Below are positions 7,547 to 15,956 of a DNA stretch of 64,000 nucleotides, in pieces. Position 1 is the first letter of the stretch; each line of letters opens with the position of its first letter. A program made the translations under genes and the position numbers. A model generated the notes under the pieces. It saw only the letters and a list, made by a program, of their open reading frames with translations. It was not told where the DNA came from and ran no database searches. The DNA comes from Ruania suaedae (GTDB lineage: Bacteria; Actinomycetota; Actinomycetes; Actinomycetales; Beutenbergiaceae), in contig NZ_CP088018.1 of assembly GCF_021049265.1 (NCBI RefSeq), positions 3,348,001-3,412,000 of the forward strand. The letters are read 5' to 3'.

Positions 7547-8446
7547 ATGACGCTTGGACATCCGCGACAACCTCCCCTCGGCCCGGAACCAACCGCGCGG
7601 GACGGTGCGGTGCTGTGGCCGGCTGCCGGCCAGGAGGTGTTCAGCAGCCAACGCCTCGCCCTTCCCGAATCGCTCGAGATCGTGGCCTCGCACTACTGGT
7701 CGGTGGCCTGGCGCCGCCCCACGACCGTCCCCTTCCGCCAGCAGGTGCTCGGCCACCCGGTCACCCACCTCACGGTCGAGGCCGCGGACGGCGGGCGACT
7801 TCACGGTATGCAACTGCCCGGCGCGCTCGTGCACGGTCTCGTCACCAGGGTCTTCACCATCGACCTCCCGGTGGCCGGCCGGGTTGCCGGCCTGGCCTTT
7901 CTGCCCGGGGGGATGGCTGCTCTGCTCGACGTCGATGTCCGCGACCTCAACAACCGCGTAGTCCCCGCCGAGGCGATCTTCGGAGAGTCCGTCGGCGACC
8001 TCGCCGCCCACGTGCTCGCCGAGCCCGACGACGGCGCCCGCCGCGACCTCTTCGCCGACGCTCTCGCCGAGCGTCTGGGTCCGCAGCGGGAACGGATCGC
8101 CCACGATTCCGGCTACCGCCTCACGCGTGAGGCGATCGCGTTGATGCGTTCCCGGCAACAGGTGACCCTCGCCCCGGTCGCCGAACAGTTGCACGTCTCC
8201 GGACGCACCCTGCAGCGCCTGTTCAGCCGGTACGTGGGCGCCTCACCCCTGTGGGTGCTGCGCCGGTACCGGCTCCAGGACGCCGTCGCTGCGCTCGATG
8301 CGGGCCGAGCTGGAAGCCTCGCGGAGCTGGCGGCCGCACTCGGGTTCGTCGATCACGGCCACTTCACGCGAGCATTCACCGCCGTCGTCGGCGTACCGCC
8401 GTCGCAGTACCGCCCCGCTCATGCAGGGGGTACGGAGCGAGCGTGA
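7547..8446 (+). CDS. AraC-family transcriptional regulator
   Basis: This 299-aa protein has an N-terminal sensor resembling the DUF6597-type domain of AraC regulators (SHYWSVAWRR, LHGMQLPGALV, GLAFLPGGMAALL). The C-terminal double HTH is about residues 190-290, with LAPVAEQLHVSGRTLQRLFSRYVG and the signature ALGFVDHGHFTRAFTAVVG near the end. It probably regulates the divergent VOC gene, whose start is 27 nt away. The ligand is unknown. GAGG upstream of ATG 7547 supports the start. Confidence 0.87.
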   Translation: MTLGHPRQPPLGPEPTARDGAVLWPAAGQEVFSSQRLALPESLEIVASHYWSVAWRRPTTVPFRQQVLGHPVTHLTVEAADGGRLHGMQLPGALVHGLVTRVFTIDLPVAGRVAGLAFLPGGMAALLDVDVRDLNNRVVPAEAIFGESVGDLAAHVLAEPDDGARRDLFADALAERLGPQRERIAHDSGYRLTREAIALMRSRQQVTLAPVAEQLHVSGRTLQRLFSRYVGASPLWVLRRYRLQDAVAALDAGRAGSLAELAAALGFVDHGHFTRAFTAVVGVPPSQYRPAHAGGTERA

Positions 8447-8475
8447 GTGGTCCTGGCCGGGAAGCCGGTAGCCGC

Positions 8476-10143
8476 TCACTCATCCCGCCTGATCTGGTAA
8501 TAGATCGTCTCCGTCGTCACCTCCCCCGTGGCCAGCACCTCGGCCGACTGCGCGCGCCAGCTCTCGATCGCCGGATCGGCACTGGCATCGATGAGCACGC
8601 CGGTGCGCGCGAAGGCCGGCAGGTCGTGAGACTCCCCGATGTGGTTGACCTCGCCGTCGGCCGCCAGCGGGGAGCCGGAGAGCGAGCGGATGACGTTCAC
8701 GCGGTTGCCGGCCACCGGGTTGGGCTCGTTCGCGAGATTCCCGACCACGTCCTCCTCGTGCTCGACATGCAGCACCGCCACCCCCTCGGGGGTGGGCAGC
8801 TGGCCGACCGGTCCGCCGAACGTCACGGCGGAGCGGATGTCGAAATCGGCGCGCACGGCCGGGTCGTTGGCCATGTTCATCACGATCATCCCGCCCTGGG
8901 AGTGACCGGTCAGCAGCACCGGCTCGTCCGGTTGCGCCCCCGCGGCCCGCAGCGCCTCGACGACGCCGTTCTGCGAGGCCGCCTCCTGCCCGGTGTAGAG
9001 GCGCAGGTTGGAGTTCCAGTCGAGCGGGTTGGGATTGCGGATCGCACCGGCCAGCCGGTCACCTGCCTGCTGCAGCACCGGCCCCGCCAGCGCGGGTGCA
9101 CCGGGCAGCACGCCCGGCACCAGCCGCGGCGCCGGGGCGTTCCGGGCCAGCGGTGCGAGCCCGGCCAGCGGGGTCATGGCCAGCCCCACCCCGAGTGCCC
9201 GCGGGACGAAGGGCACCGTCGCCGGCCGCGGATCGTCCCAGGAGGTCTCGGTGCCGGGCACGTAGACCTGCCAGGAGGCGTTGCCCTCCGTATCGGTGAC
9301 CCGGTCGAGGCGCACCGTCCCCTCCGGGAGGGCGTCGGAGATCCGCGGGACGCCGAGCCCGACCGCCATGTCGGCGGTCCCCGCCGCCGCCCTGGTCACC
9401 GGCACCCGCAGCCGGCCATTCACCACCTGTGGCGTGGGATAGACCCGCTGGATGGCCACCCCGGTTCCGGTGCCCAGCAGCAGCCCGGTGGTCCAGCTCA
9501 GCCCGGAGGCCAGCAGCACCGACCTGTTGACGTCCTCGAACCCGGGAACGACCCAGTCCAGCAGGGGTCCGCCGGTCGCGGTCCAGCTCATCTCCTGCAG
9601 GAAGTAGCCCATCCCCGCTCCGGTCGGCGTCAGCTGCCCACGCTCGGCCGCCAGGCCCATGTTCCCCGCCGCGATCGCTGCCAGCCGTGGCAGCGCCCAG
9701 GGCAGCACGTCCAGCCCGAGCAGCCAGGGCACCGGCCGGGCCGCACCGGTCAGCGAGCGCGGCAGCGTGAAGGCCGAGCCCTGGCGGACCTCGCCCTCGG
9801 CCCGCTCGTACTCCTGCCGGGCCAGCTCCAGGGCCTCGGCCAGGTCACCGGCCTCACGTGCCGCGGTCAGCAGGCTGCCCTTCGCGAAGCCGCACTGGGT
9901 CTGCGCATCCGCCCCGGTGCCGGCGGCCAGCGCCGTGGTGGCACGCACGGCATCCTGCGCGCTGCGCACCAGACCGTAGATCTCGTGCAGCCGGTCCTCG
10001 ACCGCGCGGGACTTCGCCGTCAGGGCCACCAGCTCGCCGGTGTCGGTGTCGATCGCCGTGCCGGAGACCACCAGCTGCTGAGCCGCCACTCGCCGCCAGT
10101 AGCCGTCCCGGGTGCCGTCCGGGACCTGGTCGATCCCACTCAT
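8476..10143 (-). CDS. Large alpha/beta hydrolase with N-terminal helical domain
   Basis: This 555-aa protein has a long N-terminal helical region (about residues 1-130, Ala/Glu-rich, heptad-like) resembling secretion-associated WXG100-type helices. The C-terminal alpha/beta-hydrolase domain carries the nucleophile elbow GHSQGG (Ser415). An acidic residue in HVEHEEDVVGN and a histidine in HIGESHDLP complete a likely triad. Hydrophobic stretches in the middle (GLLLGTGTGVAIQ; LAMTPLAGLAPLA) may be membrane-associated. There is no signal peptide. The ATG overlaps the stop of the small helical gene upstream (ATGA), so the pair is co-expressed. It may be an esterase/lipase exported by a type VII-like route, but that is speculative. 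Confidence 0.7.
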   Translation of the reverse strand: MSGIDQVPDGTRDGYWRRVAAQQLVVSGTAIDTDTGELVALTAKSRAVEDRLHEIYGLVRSAQDAVRATTALAAGTGADAQTQCGFAKGSLLTAAREAGDLAEALELARQEYERAEGEVRQGSAFTLPRSLTGAARPVPWLLGLDVLPWALPRLAAIAAGNMGLAAERGQLTPTGAGMGYFLQEMSWTATGGPLLDWVVPGFEDVNRSVLLASGLSWTTGLLLGTGTGVAIQRVYPTPQVVNGRLRVPVTRAAAGTADMAVGLGVPRISDALPEGTVRLDRVTDTEGNASWQVYVPGTETSWDDPRPATVPFVPRALGVGLAMTPLAGLAPLARNAPAPRLVPGVLPGAPALAGPVLQQAGDRLAGAIRNPNPLDWNSNLRLYTGQEAASQNGVVEALRAAGAQPDEPVLLTGHSQGGMIVMNMANDPAVRADFDIRSAVTFGGPVGQLPTPEGVAVLHVEHEEDVVGNLANEPNPVAGNRVNVIRSLSGSPLAADGEVNHIGESHDLPAFARTGVLIDASADPAIESWRAQSAEVLATGEVTTETIYYQIRRDE

Positions 10144-10445
10144 ACCGGAACCGGCGCGCCGGTCAGCAGCGCCTGACGGACGTGGTCGAGCGCGAGTTCG
10201 TGCCCCCGGGCGGAGGCCGTGGCGGCGTCGAGGACGTCCGCGGCGGACTCGATAGCACGCGCCAGGTCCCGCACCCGGCGGGTGTACTCCCGGGCCGCCG
10301 GCGAGCGCCAGTGATCGGGTTCGAGCGCCGCTGCGGCGGCGCTGACGTCGCGCGCCTGCGCGGCCGCGGTGGCCAGCGTCAGGGACGGGGTCAGGGTGGC
10401 GGGTGCATAGGGCAGGATCAGGGGCGATCGCACGGCTGGGTTCAT
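10140..10445 (-). CDS. Small helical protein coupled to the alpha/beta hydrolase
   Basis: This 101-aa protein is almost entirely helical and Ala-rich (SLTLATAAAQARDVSAAAAAL; ARAIESAADVLDAATASARG). Its size and composition resemble WXG100/ESX-type or DUF-type actinobacterial helical-hairpin proteins, but no clear W-x-G turn is present; EPDHWRSPAA is the nearest thing. The stop overlaps the hydrolase start, so the two form an operon. A secretion partner or chaperone role is a guess. Confidence 0.6.
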   Translation of the reverse strand: MNPAVRSPLILPYAPATLTPSLTLATAAAQARDVSAAAAALEPDHWRSPAAREYTRRVRDLARAIESAADVLDAATASARGHELALDHVRQALLTGAPVPV

Positions 10446-10568
10446 GGGCTCCTCCACGTCTCGCCCCGACGCTAGGCAGGCCCTGCCCTCCCCGGACGTG
10501 CCCTGCGGTGGGGCTGTGGACGGAGGTGCACCGGCCCGGCTCGCCCCCCGGCGGCGCTCCTCGGCACA

Positions 10569-11063
10569 ATGGCAGGCATGGGATACCGGATCAGCGTGGT
10601 GTGCACGGGCAACATCTGCCGCTCGCCGATGGGCGAGGCCGTCCTGGAAGACGCCTTCGCGGCGGCCGGACTGGCCGATGGCGTCGAGGTGGTCTCCGCC
10701 GGCACGGGGGCCTGGCACCTCGGCGATGATGCTGACGAGCGGACCCTCGCGGTGCTGGAGGCCCACGGTCACCGGTTCGAGGGGCACGTCGCCAGCCAGT
10801 TCTCGGCCGACGACTTCGCCGACCTCGATCTCGTCCTGGCCCTCGACCGCGGCCACGAACGGGACCTGCGCCGCCTCGCCCCGGACGAGAGCGCGCGCGC
10901 CAAGATCCGGCTGCTGCGCAGCTTCGACCCCGACGCACCGCACGGCGCCGAGGTCGCCGACCCCTACTACGGCGAACAGCAGGACTTCGAGACGGTCTAC
11001 GCGCAGGTGAGCTCCGCCGTCGAGGGCCTCGTCCGGTACGTACGCGAGACACGGGAGCGGTGA
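10569..11063 (+). CDS. Low-molecular-weight protein-tyrosine phosphatase
   Basis: This 164-aa enzyme has the P-loop CTGNICRS near the N-terminus (Cys12, Arg18) and the general-acid loop ADPYYGE near residue 140, both hallmarks of LMW-PTPs. The TGA overlaps the next gene's ATG (TGATG), coupling it to a fructosamine-kinase homologue. LMW-PTPs of this group can dephosphorylate ribulosamine-5-phosphate adducts on proteins, so a deglycation role fits the context better than phosphotyrosine signalling. An alternative start is ATG 10578; neither has a clear ribosome site. Confidence 0.88.
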   Translation: MAGMGYRISVVCTGNICRSPMGEAVLEDAFAAAGLADGVEVVSAGTGAWHLGDDADERTLAVLEAHGHRFEGHVASQFSADDFADLDLVLALDRGHERDLRRLAPDESARAKIRLLRSFDPDAPHGAEVADPYYGEQQDFETVYAQVSSAVEGLVRYVRETRER

Positions 11064-11827
11064 TGGAGACCTTCCGCAAGACCGACTTCCCGCAGCCGGA
11101 GGCCGCCCTCGCCGAGGCGGACGGGTTGCGATGGCTCGCAGCCGCCGACGGCGGAGCCCGGATCGCCGAGGTCCGTCACGCCGAGCCCGGGGTGCTCGAG
11201 CTCGAGCGGGTCGCCGACGGCCGCGGCTCACCGGCCCACGCGCGCGAGTTCGGGGCGGCGCTGGCGCGCACGCACGCCGCCGGGGCGCCCGCCTTCGGGT
11301 ATGTGCCGGGTGAGACCACCGGCTTCATGGCGGGTGCACCGATGCCGGGCAGCAGCACTACCGAGAGCTGGGGCGAGTTCTACGCCGAGGCGCGGGTGCT
11401 GCCGTTCCTGCGCCGCGCGCAGGCGAGCGGAGCGTTCGGCGAGCGGGACGTGGAGGTGATCTCCGCCGTCGCCGAGCGGTTGGCGGCCGGGGAGCTCGAC
11501 CACCCGCAGCCGGCACTGGTGGAGGGGGTGGCGCGGCTGCACGGGGATCTGTGGAGCGGGAACGTGCTGTGGTCGCCCGGCGGCGTCGTGCTGATCGACG
11601 CCACCGCGCACGGCGGGCACGCCGAGACCGACCTGGCGATGCTGGACCTGTTCGGCGCCCCGCACCTGGAGGAGATCCTCGCCGGCTATCAGGAGGTCTC
11701 GGCGCTGGCGGAGGGCTGGCGGGGCCGGGTCGCGCTGCATCAGCTCAACCCGCTGCTGGTGCACACGGTGCTGTTCGGCGGCGGGTACGCCCAGGCCGCA
11801 GTGTCGGCGGCCGGGCGTTACGTGTGA
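11063..11827 (+). CDS. Fructosamine/ketosamine-3-kinase family protein
   Basis: This 254-aa cytoplasmic kinase has an aminoglycoside-phosphotransferase-like fold. LHGDLWSGN contains the catalytic Asp and Asn, and LIDATAHGGHAETDLAM is the metal-binding loop of the fructosamine-kinase family. Bacterial members phosphorylate ribulosamines or erythrulosamines on glycated proteins at O3, making the adduct unstable and freeing the amine. ATG 11063 is coupled to the upstream phosphatase by TGATG. The usual N-terminal LxGGxxN-type motif is missing, so this homologue seems N-terminally short (254 versus about 290 aa). Confidence 0.85.
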   Translation: METFRKTDFPQPEAALAEADGLRWLAAADGGARIAEVRHAEPGVLELERVADGRGSPAHAREFGAALARTHAAGAPAFGYVPGETTGFMAGAPMPGSSTTESWGEFYAEARVLPFLRRAQASGAFGERDVEVISAVAERLAAGELDHPQPALVEGVARLHGDLWSGNVLWSPGGVVLIDATAHGGHAETDLAMLDLFGAPHLEEILAGYQEVSALAEGWRGRVALHQLNPLLVHTVLFGGGYAQAAVSAAGRYV

Positions 11828-11852
11828 ATCCATGTGAATCGGGCGATACCAT
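11823..11852 (+). promoter_or_regulatory. Direct-repeat operator candidate and leaderless promoter of the DeoR gene
   Basis: TGTGAATC occurs at 11823-11830 and again at 11833-11840, exactly one helical turn apart. A -10-like TACCAT (11847-11852) then lies 6 nt before the DeoR ATG at 11859. The first repeat contains the stop codon of the kinase gene. DeoR-family repressors often bind short direct repeats, so autoregulation is plausible. Confidence 0.4.
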
Positions 11853-11858
11853 CGGCCC

Positions 11859-12710
11859 ATGGCTGGTGATGGAGGCGCCCTGATCCCCGAGCAGCGGCGC
11901 GAGCGGCTCCTCGGCCTGCTGGAGCGGGAGATCGTGCTCTCGGTCCGCCAGCTCACCGACCTCCTGGGCGTCTCCCACATGACGGTCCGGCGCGACATCG
12001 CGACCCTGGAGGCCGAGGGGCGCGCCGTCTCCGTCGCCGGTGGGGTGCGCGCAGCCGGCCGGGTGCGCGCCGAGCCCAGCTACGCCGTCAAGGCCGTCAC
12101 GGACGTGGGCCTCAAGGCGGCCATCGCTCGTCAGGCCGCTGCTCACCTGCGGCCGGGGGCCACGCTCTTCCTGGACGCCGGCACGACCGTCGGTGCCCTG
12201 GTGCCGCACCTGCTGGAGGTCGGCGACCTGACGGTCGTGACGAACGACTTCACCACGCTGGCGCGTCTGATGGACACCGAGATCGCGCTCGTGCACGTCG
12301 GCGGGCGGGTGGAGTCACGCAACCGCTCCAGCGTCGGGCGGCTGGCCGCCGCCACCCTGGGCTCGCTCAACGTCGACGTCGCCTTCCTCAGCGCGAGCTC
12401 GTGGGACGGCGCCCGCGGGGTGACCACGCCCTCGGAGTCCAAGATCGAGCTCAAGCAGACCGCGCTGCGGGTCACCTCCGCGGCCGTCCTGCTCGCCGAC
12501 ACCACCAAGTACGGCACCTTCAGCGTGCACCGCGTGGCCGCGCTGGAGGACTTCGACGAGGTCATCACCGACGACGGCCTCGACGACTCGATCCGGCAGG
12601 ACCTGGCGGAGCGCGGCGTGCGCCTGACGACGGCGGCCGCCGAGCCGGCAGAGTCGGTTCCCTCCGGTCGGTCCGCTCAGCCCGTCGAGGCGGCCCAGGG
12701 CGTGCCGTAG
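11859..12710 (+). CDS. DeoR-family transcriptional regulator
   Basis: This 283-aa protein has an N-terminal DeoR winged helix (EQRRERLLGLLEREIVLSV; LLGVSHMTVRRDIATLE) and a C-terminal DeoRC sugar-phosphate sensor domain. Motifs in the latter are LFLDAGTTVGAL, TVVTNDF and LLADTTKYG. It is convergent with, and overlaps by 34 nt, the aldolase gene whose cluster it probably controls; the presumed effector is a phosphorylated acid sugar. The last 25 residues are a low-complexity tail outside the domain. Confidence 0.88.
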   Translation: MAGDGGALIPEQRRERLLGLLEREIVLSVRQLTDLLGVSHMTVRRDIATLEAEGRAVSVAGGVRAAGRVRAEPSYAVKAVTDVGLKAAIARQAAAHLRPGATLFLDAGTTVGALVPHLLEVGDLTVVTNDFTTLARLMDTEIALVHVGGRVESRNRSSVGRLAAATLGSLNVDVAFLSASSWDGARGVTTPSESKIELKQTALRVTSAAVLLADTTKYGTFSVHRVAALEDFDEVITDDGLDDSIRQDLAERGVRLTTAAAEPAESVPSGRSAQPVEAAQGVP

Positions 12711-13318
12711 CGGGCGGCGAGCCCGAGCAGGCGGTGCTCCTCGAGCACCCGGCCGCGACCGCCGAGCAGCATCGTCACCCGCGCCGCCTCCTCGATCTCG
12801 ACCGCGCCGGCGATCGCCTCCGCGAACGTGCCGCCGGCCACGACCGGCCCGTGGTTGGCGAGCAGCACGGCCCGCACCGGCTGGCTGAGGGCCTCGATCG
12901 CCTCCGCCTGCGCGCGGTCGCCCGGGTCGGCGTAGGGCACCAGCGGCACCTGCCCGAGCTTCATCGGCAGGTACGGGGTGTAGGGCGGCAGTGCGGTGCG
13001 CGCATCCCACGGTTCCAGGCAGGAGGCGGCCACGGCGTGGACGCTGTGAGTGTGCACCACCACGGCCGTGGCGCCATCGCGCCGGTACATGGCGCGGTGC
13101 AGCCACACCTCCTTGGAGGGCTTCGGGCCGCGGAGATGGCGCCCGTCGAGGTCGACCACGGACAGCGCGCTGGCCTCGAGCTCGTCCAGCGGGATCCCGC
13201 TCGGGGAGAGCAGGATCCTCTCCCCGTCCCTGGCGCTGAGGTTGCCGGAGGTGCCGGGCGAGAGGCCCGCGGCCACCAGCCGCCGGCCCGCCTCGACCAA
13301 GGACGGTGCGTCAGTCAT
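12677..13318 (-). CDS. Class II aldolase/adducin-family protein, OtnC-like
   Basis: This 213-aa protein matches the zinc-dependent class II aldolase fold. GLSPGTSGNLSARDG is the phosphate-binding loop, SKEVWLH holds the catalytic Glu, and VVVHTHSVHA holds the zinc histidines, with a later histidine in LLANHGPVV. Next to a DUF1537 kinase this is the OtnC/OtnK arrangement, in which the aldolase homologue decarboxylates 3-oxo-tetronate-4-phosphate to dihydroxyacetone phosphate. The substrate could equally be another 3-oxo acid-sugar phosphate. It overlaps the kinase gene by 8 nt. Confidence 0.82.
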   Translation of the reverse strand: MTDAPSLVEAGRRLVAAGLSPGTSGNLSARDGERILLSPSGIPLDELEASALSVVDLDGRHLRGPKPSKEVWLHRAMYRRDGATAVVVHTHSVHAVAASCLEPWDARTALPPYTPYLPMKLGQVPLVPYADPGDRAQAEAIEALSQPVRAVLLANHGPVVAGGTFAEAIAGAVEIEEAARVTMLLGGRGRVLEEHRLLGLAARYGTPWAASTG

Positions 13319-14564
13319 CGAGCACCTCCCAGGCCCGCGTGAGGAAGTCCGGACCGCCGAAGTTCCCGGACTTCAGGGCCAGGGCGAAGGTGCGCGGTTC
13401 GTCCCCAGCGCTGTGCACCTCGGCGCGCGACCAGCACACCCCGGCTGCGATCGGCGGGCCGATCTCCAGCACCTCCACCCCCAGCGCGGCGGCGACGCTG
13501 CCCGAGGTCTCCCCGCCGCCGATCACCAGCCGGCGGACGCCGTGGTCGGCGAGGGCGGCGGCGAGATGGCCGAAGAACTGCTCGAACCACTGGGCTTGGG
13601 CAGGATCGGCGTCGCCGCGGGGCCGGGCGGCATGCACCACCACCGGGGTGGGGCCGGCGAGCTCGAGGCAGCGCTGCGCCGTCGCGGTCGCCGCCTGCTC
13701 GGCGGGGGCGGTGGAGTACTCGATCGGCAGGACCGGTTGCCCGGCGGCCTCGGCGGCGCGCAGCTGCTCCCGGCTGGCCTCGGACTGACTTCCCACGAGA
13801 CTCACCGACGGGCCGTCCGCACTCACAGCCACCCCCGACGGCGGCCCGGTCACCGGCCAGGCCGTCACCAGCCCGGCGGCCCCCGTGGTCAGCGTCAGAT
13901 CCGCCGTGGCCTCGTGCACGCGTTCGAGATCGGCCTCCTCGACGGCGTCCATCACGATCGCTCGGGCGCCCGCCTCGGCCTGCTGCTCCAGGGCTGCCCG
14001 GGCGTCGCGGCGGACCTCGTCCAGGCCGACCCAGCCGACGGCGTGGCCGGTGGGATCGTCCAGCTGCGGCGCGAGCAGGAGGCGGACGTCGCTCTCGCGC
14101 ATCGGGTTCAGGGGATGGTCGCGCATCGCGGTCTCGGCCAGCGGGGTGCCGTGCACGCGCAGGATCGCGCCCTCGACGGTGCGGCCGGTGGCCGGGAACG
14201 AGGGGACGACCACCGTCCACGGCGCGCCGGTCTCGGCGAGCATCGCCTCCAGCACCGGGCCGATGTTGCCCTGGGGCGTGGAGTCGAAGGTGGAGCAGTA
14301 CTTGAACATGAACCGCTCCGCGCCGATCCGCCGCAGCGCACGGACGGCCGCGACGCTGCGCGTCACCGCCTCCTGCACGAGCGCCGACCGGATCGGCAGC
14401 GCCACCACGACGACGTCCGCCGCGCGCAGGTCACCGCGCGTCACGTCCGCGGGGACCCCGAGGCAGACCACGGCCCGCCGGCCGCGGCTCGCGGCGGCGA
14501 TCGCCAGGTCGGTGGCACCGGTGAGGTCGTCGGCGACGACGCCGACGCGGGAGCGAGTCGTCAT
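13311..14564 (-). CDS. Four-carbon acid sugar kinase (DUF1537/OtnK-DtnK family)
   Basis: This 417-aa protein has the two DUF1537 domains. The N-terminal substrate domain carries VGVVADDLTGATDLA and MFKYCSTFDSTPQGNIG, the family signature. The C-terminal nucleotide-binding domain carries RLVIGGGETSGSVAAALG and ALALKSGNFGGPDF. Members phosphorylate D-threonate, D-erythronate, 3-oxo-tetronates or, as OiaK, 3-oxo-isoapionate. Adjacency to an OtnC-like aldolase favours 3-oxo-tetronate 4-kinase. It is divergent from the SAF-domain oxidoreductase across 99 nt. Given the apionate operon 8 kb away, OiaK-like specificity should not be dismissed. Confidence 0.87.
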   Translation of the reverse strand: MTTRSRVGVVADDLTGATDLAIAAASRGRRAVVCLGVPADVTRGDLRAADVVVVALPIRSALVQEAVTRSVAAVRALRRIGAERFMFKYCSTFDSTPQGNIGPVLEAMLAETGAPWTVVVPSFPATGRTVEGAILRVHGTPLAETAMRDHPLNPMRESDVRLLLAPQLDDPTGHAVGWVGLDEVRRDARAALEQQAEAGARAIVMDAVEEADLERVHEATADLTLTTGAAGLVTAWPVTGPPSGVAVSADGPSVSLVGSQSEASREQLRAAEAAGQPVLPIEYSTAPAEQAATATAQRCLELAGPTPVVVHAARPRGDADPAQAQWFEQFFGHLAAALADHGVRRLVIGGGETSGSVAAALGVEVLEIGPPIAAGVCWSRAEVHSAGDEPRTFALALKSGNFGGPDFLTRAWEVLDD

Positions 14565-14582
14565 GTGACGAGACGATACAGC

Positions 14583-14602
14583 AGTTGACGATTGTGTTAA
14601 CT
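14583..14602. promoter_or_regulatory. Imperfect inverted repeat in the divergent kinase/oxidoreductase promoter
   Basis: AGTTGAC (14583-14589) and GTTAACT (14596-14602) form an inverted repeat with one mismatch and a 6-nt spacer. The local sequence is much more AT-rich than the surrounding genes. It lies between two divergent starts and is a candidate operator for the DeoR protein encoded nearby. Confidence 0.35.
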
Positions 14603-14663
14603 CACGGCTATTTTCGTTCTAATCTTCACAACCTTCTGATCGACGCAACGAGGCGAGGAACGT

Positions 14664-15956
14664 ATGGCCGATCCATCCGCACCGATCCGGGTAGCCGTGA
14701 GCGGCGCCGCCGGCGGGTTCGCGGGCACGCTGCTCCCCCACCTCGAGGAGCAGGCCGACCTCGAGGTGACCGTCCTCCTCGACCGGGACGTGGACGCCGC
14801 CCGGCGGCTCGCCGAACGCCATGGCGGCCCGCAGGTGCTCGCCGACCCGGCCGAGTTGGACCCGGGCCGCTACGACGTGCTCGTCGAGGCCACCGGTCAC
14901 ACCGCCACGGGCCACCGCAGCGCGGCGAGCGCCATCGCCGCCGGGCGCAGCGTGGTGATGGTGACCAAGGAGACGATGGCGACGACGGGCCCGGCACTCA
15001 CGCGGGCCGCGGCCGAGGCGGGCGTGCGACTGCTCAGCGCGGACGGCGACCAACCGGCGAACCTCGCCGCCCTGCTCGCCTGGGCACACGCTCGTGGCCT
15101 GCGGGTCGTCGCGGCCGGGAAGGCCGCCGAGTACGACGTGGTGCTGCACCCCGACGGATCCGTCGGCCACGACGCGGCCAGGGTGCCCGACCCCGGCCTG
15201 GCGCAGGCGTGGGGCCGCGGCGAGCGCACGGTCGCCGATGTGCTCGCCGCCCGCGCCGACGCCCTGCGCGGCCTTCCACTGCGCAGCGCCGCCGATGTGT
15301 GCGAGATGGTGCTGGCCTCGCACCTGACCGGCCTGCCTACCGACACCCCCGCCCTGCACTACCCGGCAGTGCGCCCGCACGAGCTCGCCGACGTCTACGC
15401 CGCCACCGAGGAGGGCGGGATCCGCACCGCTGCGCCCGTGCTCGACGTGGCCACCATGCTGCGCCGCGAGGACGAACCCAGTATCGCCGGCGGCGTCTTC
15501 GTGATCGCGCGAGTCCCGGACGCATCGACCGCGCAGGTGCTCGCCGGCAAGGGGCACGTGGTCAGCCGCGACGGGCGCTACCTGGCGGTGATCTGGCCGC
15601 ATCACCTGATGGGTCTGGAGACGGTGGCCACCATCCGGGCCGCCGCGGGTCGCGAGCAGGAGGGTCACCATGCGCCCCGCGAGCGCACGGGCCTCCCGCT
15701 CGCGGCGATGTACGGGGTGGCCGGTCACGACCTCAGCGCCGGCAGCCGGTTCGAGGTACGCGGTCACCACCACGAGATCGAGGGCCTCCAGGGGCGCATC
15801 AGCACCGGCCCGCATGAGGACCTGGCGCCCTTCTACCTGCTCGACGGCGCCGAGCTGCGCCACGATCTGCCGGCCGGCGAACCGGTCCGGCTCGGGAACA
15901 TCCGCGGCATCGACCCGGACCTGCTGGCCGCCGCAACGAAGGGAGAAGGCCGATGA
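14664..15956 (+). CDS. NAD(P)-dependent oxidoreductase with SAF domain (DXR-like/DRL-type)
   Basis: This 430-aa protein has an N-terminal Rossmann domain (VAVSGAAGGFAGTLLPHLEE) like homoserine dehydrogenase, then a central catalytic domain (ATGHTATGHRSAA; VVMVTKETMATTGPAL), and a C-terminal SAF-type domain (TGLPLAAMYGVAGHDLSAGS). This architecture is that of the DRL family, whose Brucella member makes methylerythritol phosphate from deoxyxylulose phosphate. Beside an acid-sugar kinase, an aldolase and a sugar importer, an oxidation or oxido-isomerisation of a sugar acid is more likely than isoprenoid synthesis. Its stop overlaps the SBP start (ATGA), tying it to the importer. Confidence 0.75.
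   Translation: MADPSAPIRVAVSGAAGGFAGTLLPHLEEQADLEVTVLLDRDVDAARRLAERHGGPQVLADPAELDPGRYDVLVEATGHTATGHRSAASAIAAGRSVVMVTKETMATTGPALTRAAAEAGVRLLSADGDQPANLAALLAWAHARGLRVVAAGKAAEYDVVLHPDGSVGHDAARVPDPGLAQAWGRGERTVADVLAARADALRGLPLRSAADVCEMVLASHLTGLPTDTPALHYPAVRPHELADVYAATEEGGIRTAAPVLDVATMLRREDEPSIAGGVFVIARVPDASTAQVLAGKGHVVSRDGRYLAVIWPHHLMGLETVATIRAAAGREQEGHHAPRERTGLPLAAMYGVAGHDLSAGSRFEVRGHHHEIEGLQGRISTGPHEDLAPFYLLDGAELRHDLPAGEPVRLGNIRGIDPDLLAAATKGEGR

Noticed and set aside
8251-10176. 641-codon open frame on the plus strand
   Set aside because: Shadow of the alpha/beta hydrolase gene, with Arg/Gly/His-rich sequence and no motif.
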